Part shown: positions 31,364 through 42,772 of the stretch, in pieces
How the letters are laid out: every line of letters starts with the position of its first letter
How positions within the stretch are numbered: position 1 is the stretch's first letter
Assembly: GCA_036872755.1 (NCBI GenBank)
Contig: JAVHNS010000006.1
Location: forward strand, 1,302,001-1,366,000
Direction: 5' to 3'
Length of the DNA: 64,000 nt
DNA from: Orbilia blumenaviensis
Taxonomy: Eukaryota; Ascomycota; Orbiliomycetes; Orbiliales; Orbiliaceae
Made by a program: the position numbers and the translations under genes
The notes under the pieces: model-generated
Database searches by the model: none
The model's input: the letters and a program-made list of their open reading frames with translations, nothing else
Told to the model about the DNA's origin: nothing

Positions 31364-32684
31364 GGTTCGGGATCCGCGGGATCGATAGCTGGTTATCTTC
31401 TAAACATTGAAGGCTCGTAGTATATCTCGATCCATCGTATGAGTTGGAGCTCTGACGAATTCGCATGGTGGGATACTGGGTACCTACTCAAGTACCCATT
31501 TAAATCTTACGTATAGTAGAGGATGTCTTCGTCAATCAGGTCGATCACTCCCTAAGCTCTATATAAGCTCACGCGAGATTTGCGTTGTTATTTTACGTGG
31601 CCAGGTGCTTGCCCTGTTACTTGCCTACTTGACTCAAACAAGTTGTCCTGTGTACCGTGGCCACGTGAGCCTGGCGTTCTTACCAATATACATCGATTAT
31701 CGCGGAGATCACAAAATCAGCCAATTTTTTTTTTTTTTTTTTAAGAGGAGGGAAGTACCTATAGACAGACAATTAGGTAGTTGGTGACGATACTTGCTTC
31801 AATTCCTAGGCACCTTCAGCGGCTGTACTCGGGACATAAGGTTCTTAACCCAGGGAATTATTTCTAAAAAAACTCAAATAGAAGGTTATTTCCCAGACTC
31901 ACCAAAATCAGAATTCATAATTTATAGGTCTACAGAAAAGCGATATACAGAAAGGGTAAGCCATTGTTTTCTGAAAGAGGTTCAGTCGTTGGTAGGTATT
32001 TTCGGTGTTTGTGCGTTTTCATCACCACATTCGAATCGGGATGTTATCTGGAGAAGCTTGAACATTGGGGTTTTGGCGACTAACAAAAGGCGCTGTTGTT
32101 GCCGAAACTGGGTACAAATTTCGAATTAATACTATTTTGATGGCCCAGCTAACCTGCTGGATAGTGCACAAACCTGCTGGCATGAATCCTCGCGACACTT
32201 CTCACTCTTATCACAAACTGTTACACCCATCCATTACCCGCATAAAGTCGCCGCGTAAGCGCATATATAGCCCAATGGACTTAGACCAAATTGAGATTCC
32301 AGTATTCTAGAATAAGGCCTATACGAGCCTTCTGCCCGCTGCTATACCAGGATATCCAAACTTTAACCCGTTATGGGTTTCGGATATTTCGCAAGGATCG
32401 ATAAGCAACGTAGCTTTTGAAATAAGATTGTGATAACATCAGATCTATATAGATACTTTATGGTATATATAAATCCTCCCAGCTTCTAAGAGCTTAACAC
32501 TGTATCTGTTACCCTTTCTTTTATGAGCATTGCAATAATTCTCTTCTCTATTGGACAATTCTCCATACTTCCTCTACTAATTTTCATTACTTTGAATTTT
32601 GCACGATCTTTATATTACTAGTACCCGCGTATCAAACTTAGGCTCCATTCACCGAGCCATTGCACTACACAATATATATTAATA
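31364..32684. other. Divergent intergenic region with a poly-T tract
   Basis: About 1.3 kb holding the promoters of the orphan (minus) and the PI-PLC-like gene (plus). A homopolymer of about 19 T lies at 31724-31742. Short open frames after it show no protein character. Confidence 0.45.
32466..32473 (+). promoter_or_regulatory. TATA box candidate for the PI-PLC-like gene
   Basis: TATATAAA about 215 nt upstream of the ATG at 32685, followed by a pyrimidine-rich leader. Confidence 0.5.
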
Positions 32685-34106
32685 ATGAAGCTACTTGCAT
32701 CCCAGGTCACGATTGTGCCAATATTCCTTCTTCTCACTTGCGCATCTGCTCGTCCACATACGCAAGGGTTCCCCCTCCTTCAAGCCCGGTCAAATGACAC
32801 CGCAAATCCAATCTCCAGTCCTCAAGGCTGGAACTCCGCGGCACTTTCAGCCCTTCCCAAAATCGATTCCGCACATGCTCAACTTTCGATCCTAAATTCC
32901 GCCTACCCTTCACATGGAATCTTCATTGTACATGATGAACCCCGAACGGTGCCAACTTCAAACGTTTTATTCAACCGCCACATATCTGCCGTAGACCCTG
33001 GGATCATTTGGGACAGCACGTATGTCTGGAACTCATACGTTGTCTCATCTGGTACTTTCACATTCAATAAAATCTACAACCAGGATTTTCTTCTCGGTGG
33101 TCGGTATTATCAATATCAAGACAATCTTACCTTTGTTCCAATTGGAAAGCAAAACACTGTCATTAATACTACAACATGGATGGCAAATATCGACGGTAGC
33201 TTACTAGTCTCCGGATTTACGATTCCTGGAACACACGATTCGGCCGCTCAAACTTCGAGAGTGTCATGGCTTCCCGAACTGGGCGGTACGCAGTATAGTT
33301 ACGTCCCTGACCAACTATTAAAAGGAATCCGTTTCTTTGACTTGAGGGTTGGATCCAATTCAGATCCCTTAAAACTTCGACATGGGATGTTAGAGCTCGA
33401 TGGTACTGCAGCAGACGTATTCAAGATATTTCAAGAATTCCTAGCTACGCATCCCAGCGAGACGGTCCTCTGTTCTATAAAATGGGACTTCGACGGCACA
33501 GGGCAACCATCAGATTTTGAAGCTCGTTTAGAAGGTTTATTCAACGACGGTAGTCACGGAAGCTGGTACACTTCCCCAAATCTCCCAAGACTAGACGACG
33601 CCCGTGGAAAAGTCGTCTTGCTTAGGAGATACAGTGGTAACTTGGGATTCTATATGGATGTTGCAAATAATACTCCAGACCATACGGACTCGACTGGCCA
33701 ATTCCGCGTTCAGGATTTATACAGCCCTTCAACCCTTTCAGATGGTACTCCAGACTATAACACCAAATGGAACACTGTGAAGAAGTTCCTTGACAGCCAT
33801 CAATCCTTCAACTCGTCGCAATTAAGCCTCAATTTTCTATCTGCTGTCAATATTGAGGGCATAAATGTGCTATACAAGCCAGCTGTTTGGGCGAATGAAA
33901 TCAACGCAAGGATGCAGACCTGGTTAGACACTATTGAAAGCCAAACAGCTAATTTAGGCATTGTAGCGATGGACTTCCCGGATGTTCCCGGTGGAGATTG
34001 GAATTTTGCTATTAAGGAGATGATGGCTGGGAGTGGGCAGTCTTTGCTACATGTATCAGGGCAGGTGAAACTCATCGAACGGTTGATTTTGACTAACTTT
34101 GCTTGA
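32685..34106 (+). CDS. Secreted PI-PLC X-domain protein
   Basis: A single-exon gene of 473 residues. Residues 1-~22 are a signal peptide. About 40-160 is a lead domain of unknown role. Residues ~170-460 match the bacterial-type phosphatidylinositol-specific phospholipase C X domain. It has the two catalytic histidines in IPGTHDSA (His184) and KLRHGM (His233), FFDLRV between them, and ETVLCSIKWD and GKVVLLRRY strands of the barrel. Enzymes of this kind cleave phosphatidylinositol or GPI anchors to a cyclic inositol phosphate without calcium. Several N-glycosylation sites (NDT, NLT, NTT, NSS) fit secretion. The N-terminal extension is longer than in bacterial forms. Catalytic residues are intact, so activity is expected, with the substrate inferred. 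Confidence 0.88.
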   Translation: MKLLASQVTIVPIFLLLTCASARPHTQGFPLLQARSNDTANPISSPQGWNSAALSALPKIDSAHAQLSILNSAYPSHGIFIVHDEPRTVPTSNVLFNRHISAVDPGIIWDSTYVWNSYVVSSGTFTFNKIYNQDFLLGGRYYQYQDNLTFVPIGKQNTVINTTTWMANIDGSLLVSGFTIPGTHDSAAQTSRVSWLPELGGTQYSYVPDQLLKGIRFFDLRVGSNSDPLKLRHGMLELDGTAADVFKIFQEFLATHPSETVLCSIKWDFDGTGQPSDFEARLEGLFNDGSHGSWYTSPNLPRLDDARGKVVLLRRYSGNLGFYMDVANNTPDHTDSTGQFRVQDLYSPSTLSDGTPDYNTKWNTVKKFLDSHQSFNSSQLSLNFLSAVNIEGINVLYKPAVWANEINARMQTWLDTIESQTANLGIVAMDFPDVPGGDWNFAIKEMMAGSGQSLLHVSGQVKLIERLILTNFA

Positions 34107-34160
34107 GACATTGTAGACTATAACATCTTCTATTTTTTGGTTTTGATACAACATAATTTG

Positions 34161-34196
34161 TATACTACGGAGTCTTTGTATACTACGGAGTCTTTG
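34161..34196 (+). repeat. Tandem duplication of an 18-mer
   Basis: Two exact head-to-tail copies of tatactacggagtctttg just after the PI-PLC-like gene, a likely replication-slippage product in its 3' flank. Confidence 0.9.
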
Positions 34197-34366
34197 TATT
34201 ACACCTGGGAGCGATTTATAGAGATAGATATATAGTTTGAAAGATTTAAGAGTTTAATTTAGCTATGGGTCGAAGAAATATGACTGCATCGGGATAATAT
34301 CATCTGCGACTGCTATTTATTGTAGATGTGACCGTATGCAGCCTCTACTAGGCAGACCTCGGACTC

Positions 34367-35601
34367 TTAATGCGTCCAGACTGTCGGATCCCACTGAGTG
34401 CAAGGTTCATATTTCCCAGTATCCAGAAGCTTCAACTCGTCGTCCGTCAATTCGAAATCAAAAACATCCGCATTCTCCGTAATCCTCTCATTTTTCTCAG
34501 ACTTTGGCAACGGCACAAATCCCTATAAATTTCACATATCACAAATTATGATTAGCAAAACTCCAACCCAGCAAAAAAAAACCTTACCCAGACTCTCCAC
34601 ACTCACCATCTGCAAGCTCCACCTAATCAAAACCTGCGCCTCGGACTTCCCCGTCCTCTCCACAACCCCTCTCAACAACTCATCCCCCCATTTCTGACCC
34701 CTCACAAGCGGACTATAAGCCTGAATCACAATCCCAAAATCCTCACAAAACCCCCTAACATCATGTCGACTCAACCAAGGATGTATCTCTCCCTGCCAAA
34801 CCTCAACTTTCCCACCAGGCCTCCCCTCACTCTCCTCGTGCGCTATAAACTCGAATAGCTCACGTAAGTGTCTAACACCGTAGTTACTTACTCCCAAATG
34901 CTTTATCTCCCCTCTTTGCTGAGCCTCCACCATTGCTCTCCAGGCACCATTCCGCTCCTCAAGGGTACCGGATGGTGCATGTATAAGATATAAATCAATA
35001 TACCCAAGCCCATCACTCTCCGTTCTGACAGTCTCAAAATCCGGATCCCTAGGCCATGCACTTCTATCAACCCCATTAGGCCGCGTCGCAGGAAGATCTA
35101 ATTTAGGATCATCCGCCCTCAGAGGATTCCTAAAATGCGAAAGACTCTGGGCGATAGCATTCGTCGCGGCTTTGTAGCCCTTCAGATGGGGGGCGAATTT
35201 GGTGGATATAAACAGCGAAGAGCGTGGAATAGTGGGGTTGAGTGCCAGGAATTGGGTGGTTGCCGCTACCACTCCATGTTCATTACGGTAGATTCCCGCG
35301 GTGTCGATATGGCGGTAGCCGGCTTGCAGGGCGTGAAGAGTCGTAGCGGTGGTTTTGGAGGCGGGACTTTCCAAGGTAATAACTTTTTGTTAGAAGATGT
35401 GTCCTAAATACTAATATCGAGGGAATTGGTACCATTGATAAACCTAAATATTAGAGAACTATGTTAGCGAAGCATTGATTATGCATAAAGGGGACGAACG
35501 GGTGCACGTACGCCATATCCGAGCTGCGGTATGGAGCCTTTGCCGCTACTCAAGGGCAGGCGACGGGCAATACTCAAGGCCGCAGACATCTCGTCCACCA
35601 T
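34367..35601 (-). CDS. Aldo/keto reductase with a predicted 11-nt micro-exon
   Basis: Exons 35601-35512, 35443-35433 (11 nt), 35366-34607 and 34522-34367 give 338 residues. The tiny exon supplies VYQ plus part of Cys and restores the family block GYGVYQCPASKT at the barrel start. Without it the frame breaks. The AKR catalytic tetrad is present: Asp55, Tyr60, Lys90 (ISTKF) and His163 (LYLIHAP). The gap from Lys90 to His163 is about 40 residues longer than usual, with a Pro/Asp-rich insert. The last exon carries the cofactor-binding PLPKSEKNERITEN block, typical of NADPH-dependent members. It reduces aldehydes or ketones, or related sugars, in the cytosol. The substrate is unknown. Confidence 0.85.
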
Positions 35602-36240
35602 TTCCTTTGATTCTTTGAGGGTTATATTAGATAGACTCGGTATTCAATAGCCGCGGACGAATACACTACGATCCTATTGGAGGCCTCAATTGAAAGGACA
35701 CACGTGTTGTATACAAAGCGGAAGCTCTCGAAGTTCTTGCGGAGGCCAGGCGTTGGATTTTATGCGTTGTCTACTACCCGTCGAGATCATCGATTATAAA
35801 TCAGACCAAATTCCCAGCAAGACCACCAAATTCCGTGAGTCAAAGCAAAAAAGGCGGAATTAGGAGATATCACATCTTTTTGCGAACAAAGGTTTCCATT
35901 TGTAAAGCCGGCTTTTCTGGTTAAACCCTCCGTTTTATTGGTTCCTGTTATTAATAATGATACGTTAGACAAAGGAAAAAGAGGCCCTGGTGTAAAAGAA
36001 ATCCAGTGAACCAGAAGCGCTTTCTAAGCAGCTCACGATTTGTCACCGAAGGCCTTACAGGATAATCCAATATCAATACATGTATGAATACCCTGCCCAT
36101 AAACGCAAGGTAGTGCCACTAATGAATAAAGAAAACGCGGAAGCCTAAAGGCCGGATTAACCAGATTTGCAAACCAAGTCTTTGATAGCAGGGTAATCGA
36201 ATAGCAGCGGCCGAAGCTGTACCATCCTTGTCCGTTCGGG
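35602..36240. other. Intergenic
   Basis: Promoter region of the aldo/keto reductase and 3' flank of the GPI protein. Both genes are on the minus strand. Nothing else is seen. Confidence 0.4.
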
Positions 36241-37148
36241 TCAGATGACAATCATGAGGCCCGCAAGAACAACAGCCAGGGAAATAGGAACGCCGATAAA
36301 AACACTATTTGCGAAACCCCCTGCAGTTGGCGTTACCCAGGTGCTAGTTGTCCTTGTCCTATTGATAATATAAGAGGTTGAGTTGCCGTTGATGGTTGTT
36401 GGAATAACTCGCTCCCATGTGACAGTAGTTGAAGAATAATAGGGCTTTGGACTACGATCAATAGTAATGATCTTACCCCCGGTGTAGTGATACTTAGAAG
36501 TTGGAGGGATCATTACAGGATCATCCGGCAGGTCGGTTGGGGTTGGGAAGATCAGACTCGTTGAAGAAGTGGCAAGAAGTGTTTGAACGGATTGGGAAGA
36601 ACCAGTGGGGTCAATTGGATAAGATTCAGTAAGTACTTTCCCAGCGTCGGTTGTCTTCTCAACTAGGACTGTTGGAGGGGTGACCATGAGACTTGGGCCG
36701 GTAGTAGATAAGGCACTGGGCACTGCATCGATTATTGTAAACAGTGGAGTGAAAGTCTTTTCAGCACCATACTGGATTTCGATTGCATAATCAGTCCCTG
36801 GCTCCAGATTTGGGGGAACATTCCAATTAAAGACTCCGGTGTTTGGAATTCCGGCTGTTAGAATAAAATATAAATTGTCAGACTAAAATATCAAGACCAT
36901 AATCTAGGATGGTTTATCATACCGGCCAATGCACCAACAGTTTTGAGATTATTTGGAGTTCCACGGACGAGCACAAGGTTGACAATACCACCATCTAGAT
37001 TGATCCAACGTACTTGGAAAGGGGATCCAGCAGTCACCAGGTCGCCTGCAAGTGGGGCTGTGAAAGTATTGCTGTTGGAACTGGCCCAGACAAAGGAGGG
37101 GTTTACCAAGGCGAAGAGGAGAGTGAGAAGGAAGGTAGTGAGATTCAT
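36241..37148 (-). CDS. GPI-anchored KRE9/KNH-type surface protein
   Basis: Exons 37148-36923 and 36854-36241 give 279 residues. A signal peptide (to about residue 22) is followed by a ~95-residue beta-sandwich. It has the opening pattern of the Kre9/Knh1 N-terminal domain: PLAGDLVTAGSPFQVRW, a glycine pair, and GVFNWNVPPNLEPGTDYAI after the intron. The rest is Ser/Thr-rich with N-glycosylation sites. It ends in a hydrophobic tail (VFIGVPISLAVVLAGLMIVI) that acts as a GPI signal or single membrane anchor. The yeast relatives take part in beta-1,6-glucan assembly, but many filamentous fungal copies have unknown roles. It acts at the cell surface. Confidence 0.8.
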
Positions 37149-39193
37149 TTTGGAGAGGATTCAATTAATTAAAGTGATCTATGGATCTTAGTATAGAGGT
37201 AGGATTGCCCTATACAGAAAGTTAGGTAGAGATAACTTTGAAGGATCCGAAAGGTACCAGGCCTGGGGAAGGGTTGAAGGTTAGAAGAAGAGAAAGCGGG
37301 AAGAGGGGAAGGAGAACACGGGGACTTAAATGGATAGGAAGCTCCAGCTATATTTATGGAGCACTTTCGGAAATAACTTTTCATGACTACTTGGCGCATT
37401 CTGTATCACTCTATCAAAATATCGTGTCTTTTCCTGTGAATGTGTGATCCGCGGCCGGTTGTAGGTCTCTGTTCTGAGAAGATCTGTTCAGGCTGCCAGG
37501 AAGGGACTAAATAGGTAGGTAACTAGCCGAAATAAATGTTTTATTTATTTCTGATAACATAAATACGGTTATAGTTGTCTGTAGTTTCGGTATTACACTA
37601 TCCGCCAGGCATACCTAGGTACCTAGTTAGGTGGACAATTGATCCGCGCGGATGGGAATAACACAGAATAAGTACAATAGTAACGTGGTAATATTCATGC
37701 GTATTATTTAGACGAGCATCAATATGTCCGATATAATAGGTAGCTACCTAGTAAACGGCCGTGGACTACCATGGTACCACTAATATACCTAATTAATCCT
37801 ATTATATTCCGTTGACAATGTATTTATGCTCCACACTATAATACCCGAATGATACAATCGTTATATACAATTCCGAAAAATAAATTCCCCAGTGGAGTAC
37901 CTAGATATACATATAAAATCGAGGCTTGAAGTTATTCGTGCGGAAATTTAGGTCGATGGAATATTCGAATACATCCACTAATACGGTGCCATTCGCTCAC
38001 ACTCATATTTCAAATACCTCTGAATTGCCATCCCCATATACTATAACAATAAAGAGCTTTACTTGACTCGGATCTAGGACTGCTGTTAGTCCCTGTAGTG
38101 ATGGTGCGTTTTCGAACCCACAGGCACATGCGCTTGCGTTCCAATGCTTTGCATATGAAGGTAAGTACATGGGTATATAACGAATAGGATTAAACGATAG
38201 GGTGTTCTCAACTAACTGCCCACTTCAAACAAAGAATTTAAGTAGAAACTCGACGAACTTTTCCCTTCTTAAGTGTCAGCTGATATCTGCCATAATGTTT
38301 TAGATATCCAGTATATATCTAGGACATCAATCAGGCCAGTTGCTCCAACTGGCTAGGATGCAAATATTGCCTTCGTAAAGCTATATATTTATGTCATCGT
38401 AGAAATCTCTACGGCTTTCGGATATATTATTGATTGATAGCCATTTATCCAGTCCTACACCAATTGAAATTTGATTATCTGCTGAAAGTTTAGTCCTCCC
38501 CTTAGGGCTCCCCCCAAGCCCAACGAGTCTGAGTGTCCTTTGTCATCGCTTGGATCCTGTTCTTCCTGTACCCCAAAACCCGGAACTACACCAAGAATCT
38601 TTAAAACGTAGACCGCAGGTTAATACTAGCCCTAGCGGCGTTCAGAAAAATAATTTTTACAGTCACAGAACGTAAATAAAATATTTTTTTGTCGTGAATA
38701 AAGATCGGGGCATCGAAGGTCGTGTGTTGTTCCTGTGGTTTCGGTCCAGCAGATTTCCAAGAAAATTCAAACGCGTCACTGCTGCCAACCGATCTCTCTT
38801 CCTTCCCTTTCATCTCCCACCGACCACTTCTCATCAACCACCTTCCCTCCACTTATCACTTCATCCACTGTTCCCCACTGTCTAAAATATCATCTTCCTC
38901 CTAATTATCTGAACTTCTCATAGTTCTGCAGATTTTTCCAATCAGCGAAGTAAGCATTTTCAACTAACGTGCTTGAACGTGGGGCGAGGTTGCCATTTGT
39001 GAGTTGGCAATCTCTGTTATCATTCCCATCCCTTTCAGACCCGGGGAATCTTTCAAACCTCCATCTTCCCCAACAAGGCACTACCTAGCACTTTTGAAAC
39101 TAACTCTATCGTCGTGATACCCAAGCTTCGTTTCGTTCTTCCCACTTGCTCTATCTTTACTTTTCCTTTCAAGGAAATTTGACATACGACAAA
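37149..39193. other. Long divergent intergenic region with TACCTAGGTA palindromes
   Basis: About 2 kb between divergent genes. It contains a doubled palindrome at about 37612-37629 (tacctaggtacctagtta) and related CTAG-rich motifs near 37510-37525 and 37738-37752. The proximal part before 39194 is a CT-rich leader (38800-38900 and 39050-39190) typical of a strong fungal promoter. No gene is supported. Confidence 0.5.
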
Positions 39194-40812
39194 ATGCCAT
39201 ATCGCGTTGGTAAGTCAGAATGATATCACTCCCTGAATGCACAGTTCCGACAACCCAACCTTCCCCCCTTTTCCAAACGAAGGAACATATATTTTTAGAA
39301 GACCCTCTAACTTGTGAACCACTATCATCTAGATATCGCCAGTACTGGCCGAGCTGGTTGCAAAGGTAGTGTTTGTGCAAAAGCCGGTAGCAAAATCCTC
39401 AAAGGTGAGCTTAGGCTCGGGACCTGGATTGAGGCAGGCGCATTTAAAAGCTATCAGTATAGACACTGGTAAGTAACCCATTCCAACTATTACTGATAGC
39501 CAGTAAATCCCAAGCAAATTAGTGCTAAAACAAAAGTACTAGGGGCTGTGTCACTCCGACAATCATTGCCAATGTCTGGAAAGATATCGAACAGGATGTC
39601 ACCAGCCTGGATGGATTCGAGGAGCTCCCAAAAGAAGACAAAGAATTAGTTTTGAAGAGTCTTCAAGATGGACATGTTCCGGATGAAATCTGGAAAGGGG
39701 TTAGTAACACTGAGATCTCAAACCCTCTGCTACCTCGAAAAAACGAGGACTGAAAAATGCTTCAATCTAGGACAAGGAACTGAATGTCCCTGGTGCTCGT
39801 GGAATGACCAAACGGGTCACTAAGAAGAACAAAAAGGACGCGGAAGAAGAGGAAATAGAAGAAGCCTCTGAAGACGAGTAAGGATTGATGTTTCCAATGG
39901 AATTAACATCATTGTTTTATCTAACACGGCTGTTTTCGTAGAGCCCCAAAGAAAAAAGCTGCTGCTAAAAAAGAGAAAGCCCCTGCTAAAGGAGGTAAAG
40001 TAGCTACACCAAGGAAGAGAAAGGCAGCAGCTGTAGAAGAGGATGAGGATAAAGAGGAAGCGGAAGAGCCAGAGAAAGAAGCTGAGGTAGAAGAAGAGGT
40101 TCCCGTACCTGCAAAGAGAGGAAGGAAAGCTACCGCGAAAGCAAAGGAATTGGAGGCTGCAAAGGAGGCTGCAAAGAAAGGAAAGAAGGCTACTGCGGCC
40201 AAAAAAACAGCCGAGAAAGAAGAAAAGGTCGAAGAGCCTACCACTAAGAAAACCAATGGTCGCAAGCGCAAGGCCGCTCCTGAGGACGAAGAGAAAACAA
40301 CAGAAGCTGCTCCTGCTGTTGTTCCAACCAAAAAAGGTCGCGCTACTAAGAAGGCCAAGGTTTCCGAGGAGCCTGAAGAGCCTACCGCGACAGCTGATGA
40401 TACGCTCGCCGCAATCGCAATTTCCAAGCCAACTGGTCGCGGGGCTAGGAAAGCGAAGAAGGGTGAGCAATCATCAGCCGAAGCTTCTGGTGAAGCCGCC
40501 GCCGCCGAGGCTCTTACGGAGGCATCCGCTGTCGAGGTTGCCCCCAAAAAGAGGGGTGGAAAGGGGGCCAAAGCCAAAGAAGACAAGGTTGAGGAGGCCC
40601 CGGCTCCTAAAAGAGGTCGTTCTTCCATCAAGAAGAACGACCCCGAAGAGGTTGCCGAAGCCACCGAGGAGCCAGCCCAGGAGGAGCCCCCCAAAAAGAA
40701 AGGGCGAGTTACCAAGGCCACCATCTCTGGCAAGGACCAAGCCAGCGGTGAGCAGGCCGAGGTAACACCGGCAAAGACCAGAGCTGGCCGTGGACGCCCA
40801 AAGAGAAACTAG
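39194..40812 (+). CDS. PARP-type zinc-finger protein with Lys/Ala-rich chromatin-like tail
   Basis: Exons 39194-39209 (16 nt), 39333-39468, 39543-39699, 39771-39877 and 39942-40812 give 428 residues. The N-terminal ~95 residues form one PARP-type zinc finger. Its ligands are Cys in GCKGSVC and His-Cys in the HWGC that is split by the second intron, around KGELRLGTWIE. This finger binds DNA nicks and ends. No PARP catalytic domain follows. The remaining ~300 residues are Lys/Ala/Glu-rich, like a histone H1 tail, with AT-hook-like patches (KRGRKA, ending GRGRPKRN). It is therefore likely a nuclear DNA-end or chromatin-binding protein. Single-finger fungal proteins of this type are known only as predicted genes as far as I recall. 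The first exon is very short but fixed by the start and phase. Confidence 0.85.
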
Positions 40813-41612
40813 GGCACCTGCTTGTAAGCTCCTATTCCGCCCCATACCCCAAACCCCCTCTCTAATATCATAAGCCATAGAAACCATCTACCCCTCCACC
40901 TTAATAATCGCAACCCAATATGATTTTTTTCTCTTGCTTTTAAACAAACGCTTACTTTCACGTCATAGTCTGCGCCTCTTCCACTTAAAAATGTATTAAT
41001 TCCACCCTCTGTCATGCAGGACATTCTGATTCTAAACCTTCTTTATCACAAGCATTCTGTCATGTACAGGCCTATTCTACGCGCATGTACAGTCTTTAAG
41101 TACTATTAACGTAAGACGGAATGAAGACTGCGATCTAAATTTCTTTGGACATTCCCTATGCTCAAATTTTCCCCCAAGTAAATTGTGTGTGCTTCTGTTA
41201 CTACTACTACCGTCACCCGTAATTAACCAAAATACAACACTCCAACCACCGTTCCAGTACGCTTTAAGTCTTTTCTTCGGCATAACGGGTAACGGCCATG
41301 TCGATAGCCAAGACCGCTCCTCGCTAAATCTATGTTCCTCGCGTCCCTGTGGCGTTCCAGTTGACCAATCCAGTTTTTGTATCACCTGCAGGTTTCTGGT
41401 CTTAAAGTGCATGATAGTTCAGCCGTTCACCGCACAGGCAGGGACGGGATGTAAAGTGTAAGAAGGCTGATTGAATTCGTGGCAGCCCTTAAGTAACTAT
41501 ATAATCCGGATCCCCCTCGCAATGGTTAATTGCGGAGACCTGAGGTTTAAGTTGCTGGACACAAAACACAACAGGAGATTGTCGATATATCGCGTTGCGC
41601 TGATTGCTTAAA
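40813..41612. other. Intergenic
   Basis: About 0.8 kb between two plus-strand genes. Short open frames on both strands are not convincing. Confidence 0.4.
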
Positions 41613-42772
41613 ATGAAATTAACGACAAGGCTACTTCTTGTCGCCGCTATCGTACTACCAGTTAAATCGGCTACCTTGACGAAATGCATTGAGGACAATT
41701 GTCTTCGGGGTATTTATTCAAAAAATACTAGTGAAATTAATATTGATGCACATATATCTAACATTTTGGTCATAGCGATCCGAGCCACCAACTTTCCTAC
41801 CCGCCCAGGCACAGCGGATTGCTATTCATACTTCGCTACAACTGTGACCCCAGCGGTATCGTATGTTGAATCCCCAATATTACATAAAGCGCCCCAAGTC
41901 TACATGTGTTTACCGCATCTCAAGCCCATCCTACTATGATGTATGATGTATGTAGACTAACTCTAGATAACCTCAGTACCTCTTGGGTTGACTGGGAATC
42001 TACAGTCTACGACTATACGGAAATTTTAACGGAAACCGTCACAACCACTCTTACCACCGCCACAACCACGATCTTCCCGGAAGGCGGCAGCCAAACATTT
42101 GAAAAACGTGACGAACCAATAACCAATACCGCAACTGCCATCCCGGCTTACGCGAGCCCCTGCTCTGGCTCCGTCCGCTACTCAAGCGCATGTTCCTGCA
42201 TTGGAGCCACCCACACCGTAATCACCTTACAATCTCCGATCAGGGTACTTGAAAGCACAATTTACATCACCATTCCGACTCTCACGACCACTACAACGGT
42301 CACCGAGACCTCAACCATTAAAACCGCCGCTACTGGATTTGCAATCAGAGTCTCTGCTAGCAATTTCAGAGATGGCCATTACGTTTGGATACCCCCTACC
42401 GTAAACGAAGGCGTTAGACTTGAATTCACAGAAGTGCATAATCCTATCAAAACCCCTACCATTTTTACCCTCACCCCCAACGGCGCCCTTTCCGACGGCA
42501 CTTTCAGTATTTATATGCTCACCCCCGGTGGACTTCCCTACGCAGCGGGCGATCTATTTGCTATAAAACCCCATCCGTTCAATCTCCTTCTAACATGCAG
42601 AATTGAAGAGCCTACCGGGGAGATAAAATGCGAGAACGGCGAGTTTGGGAGATTTGTGACTTGTGCAAATTCTTTTATGTATGGGAGAGTTACCCGGACG
42701 CTGGCTGAGTACCCGTGCTTGCCGAGATTTTTGACGGAGTTACGTTTGTTTGCTGTTTGGCCCCCTTTCTAA
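41613..42772 (+). CDS. Secreted orphan with Thr-rich linker
   Basis: Exons 41613-41860 and 41977-42772 (intron 116 nt with CTAAC near the CAG acceptor) give 347 residues. A signal peptide (MKLTTRLLLVAAIVLPVKSA) is followed by a cysteine-containing segment (CIEDNCLRGIY and later CYSYFATTV). Next come a Thr/Val-rich linker (TETVTTTLTTATTTIF), a KR Kex2-like site, a second cysteine pair (CSGSVRYSSACSC) and another Thr-rich strand. A C-terminal beta-rich globular domain ends in a Cys-containing tail. This build is common among uncharacterised fungal secreted proteins. I do not recognise a named domain. No anchor is seen, so it is probably released or wall-bound. Confidence 0.7.

Noticed and set aside
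39820..40887. Several minus-strand open frames of 130-270 residues
   Set aside because: They are shadows of the Lys/Ala/Glu-rich tail of the zinc-finger gene, whose five-exon model explains the region.
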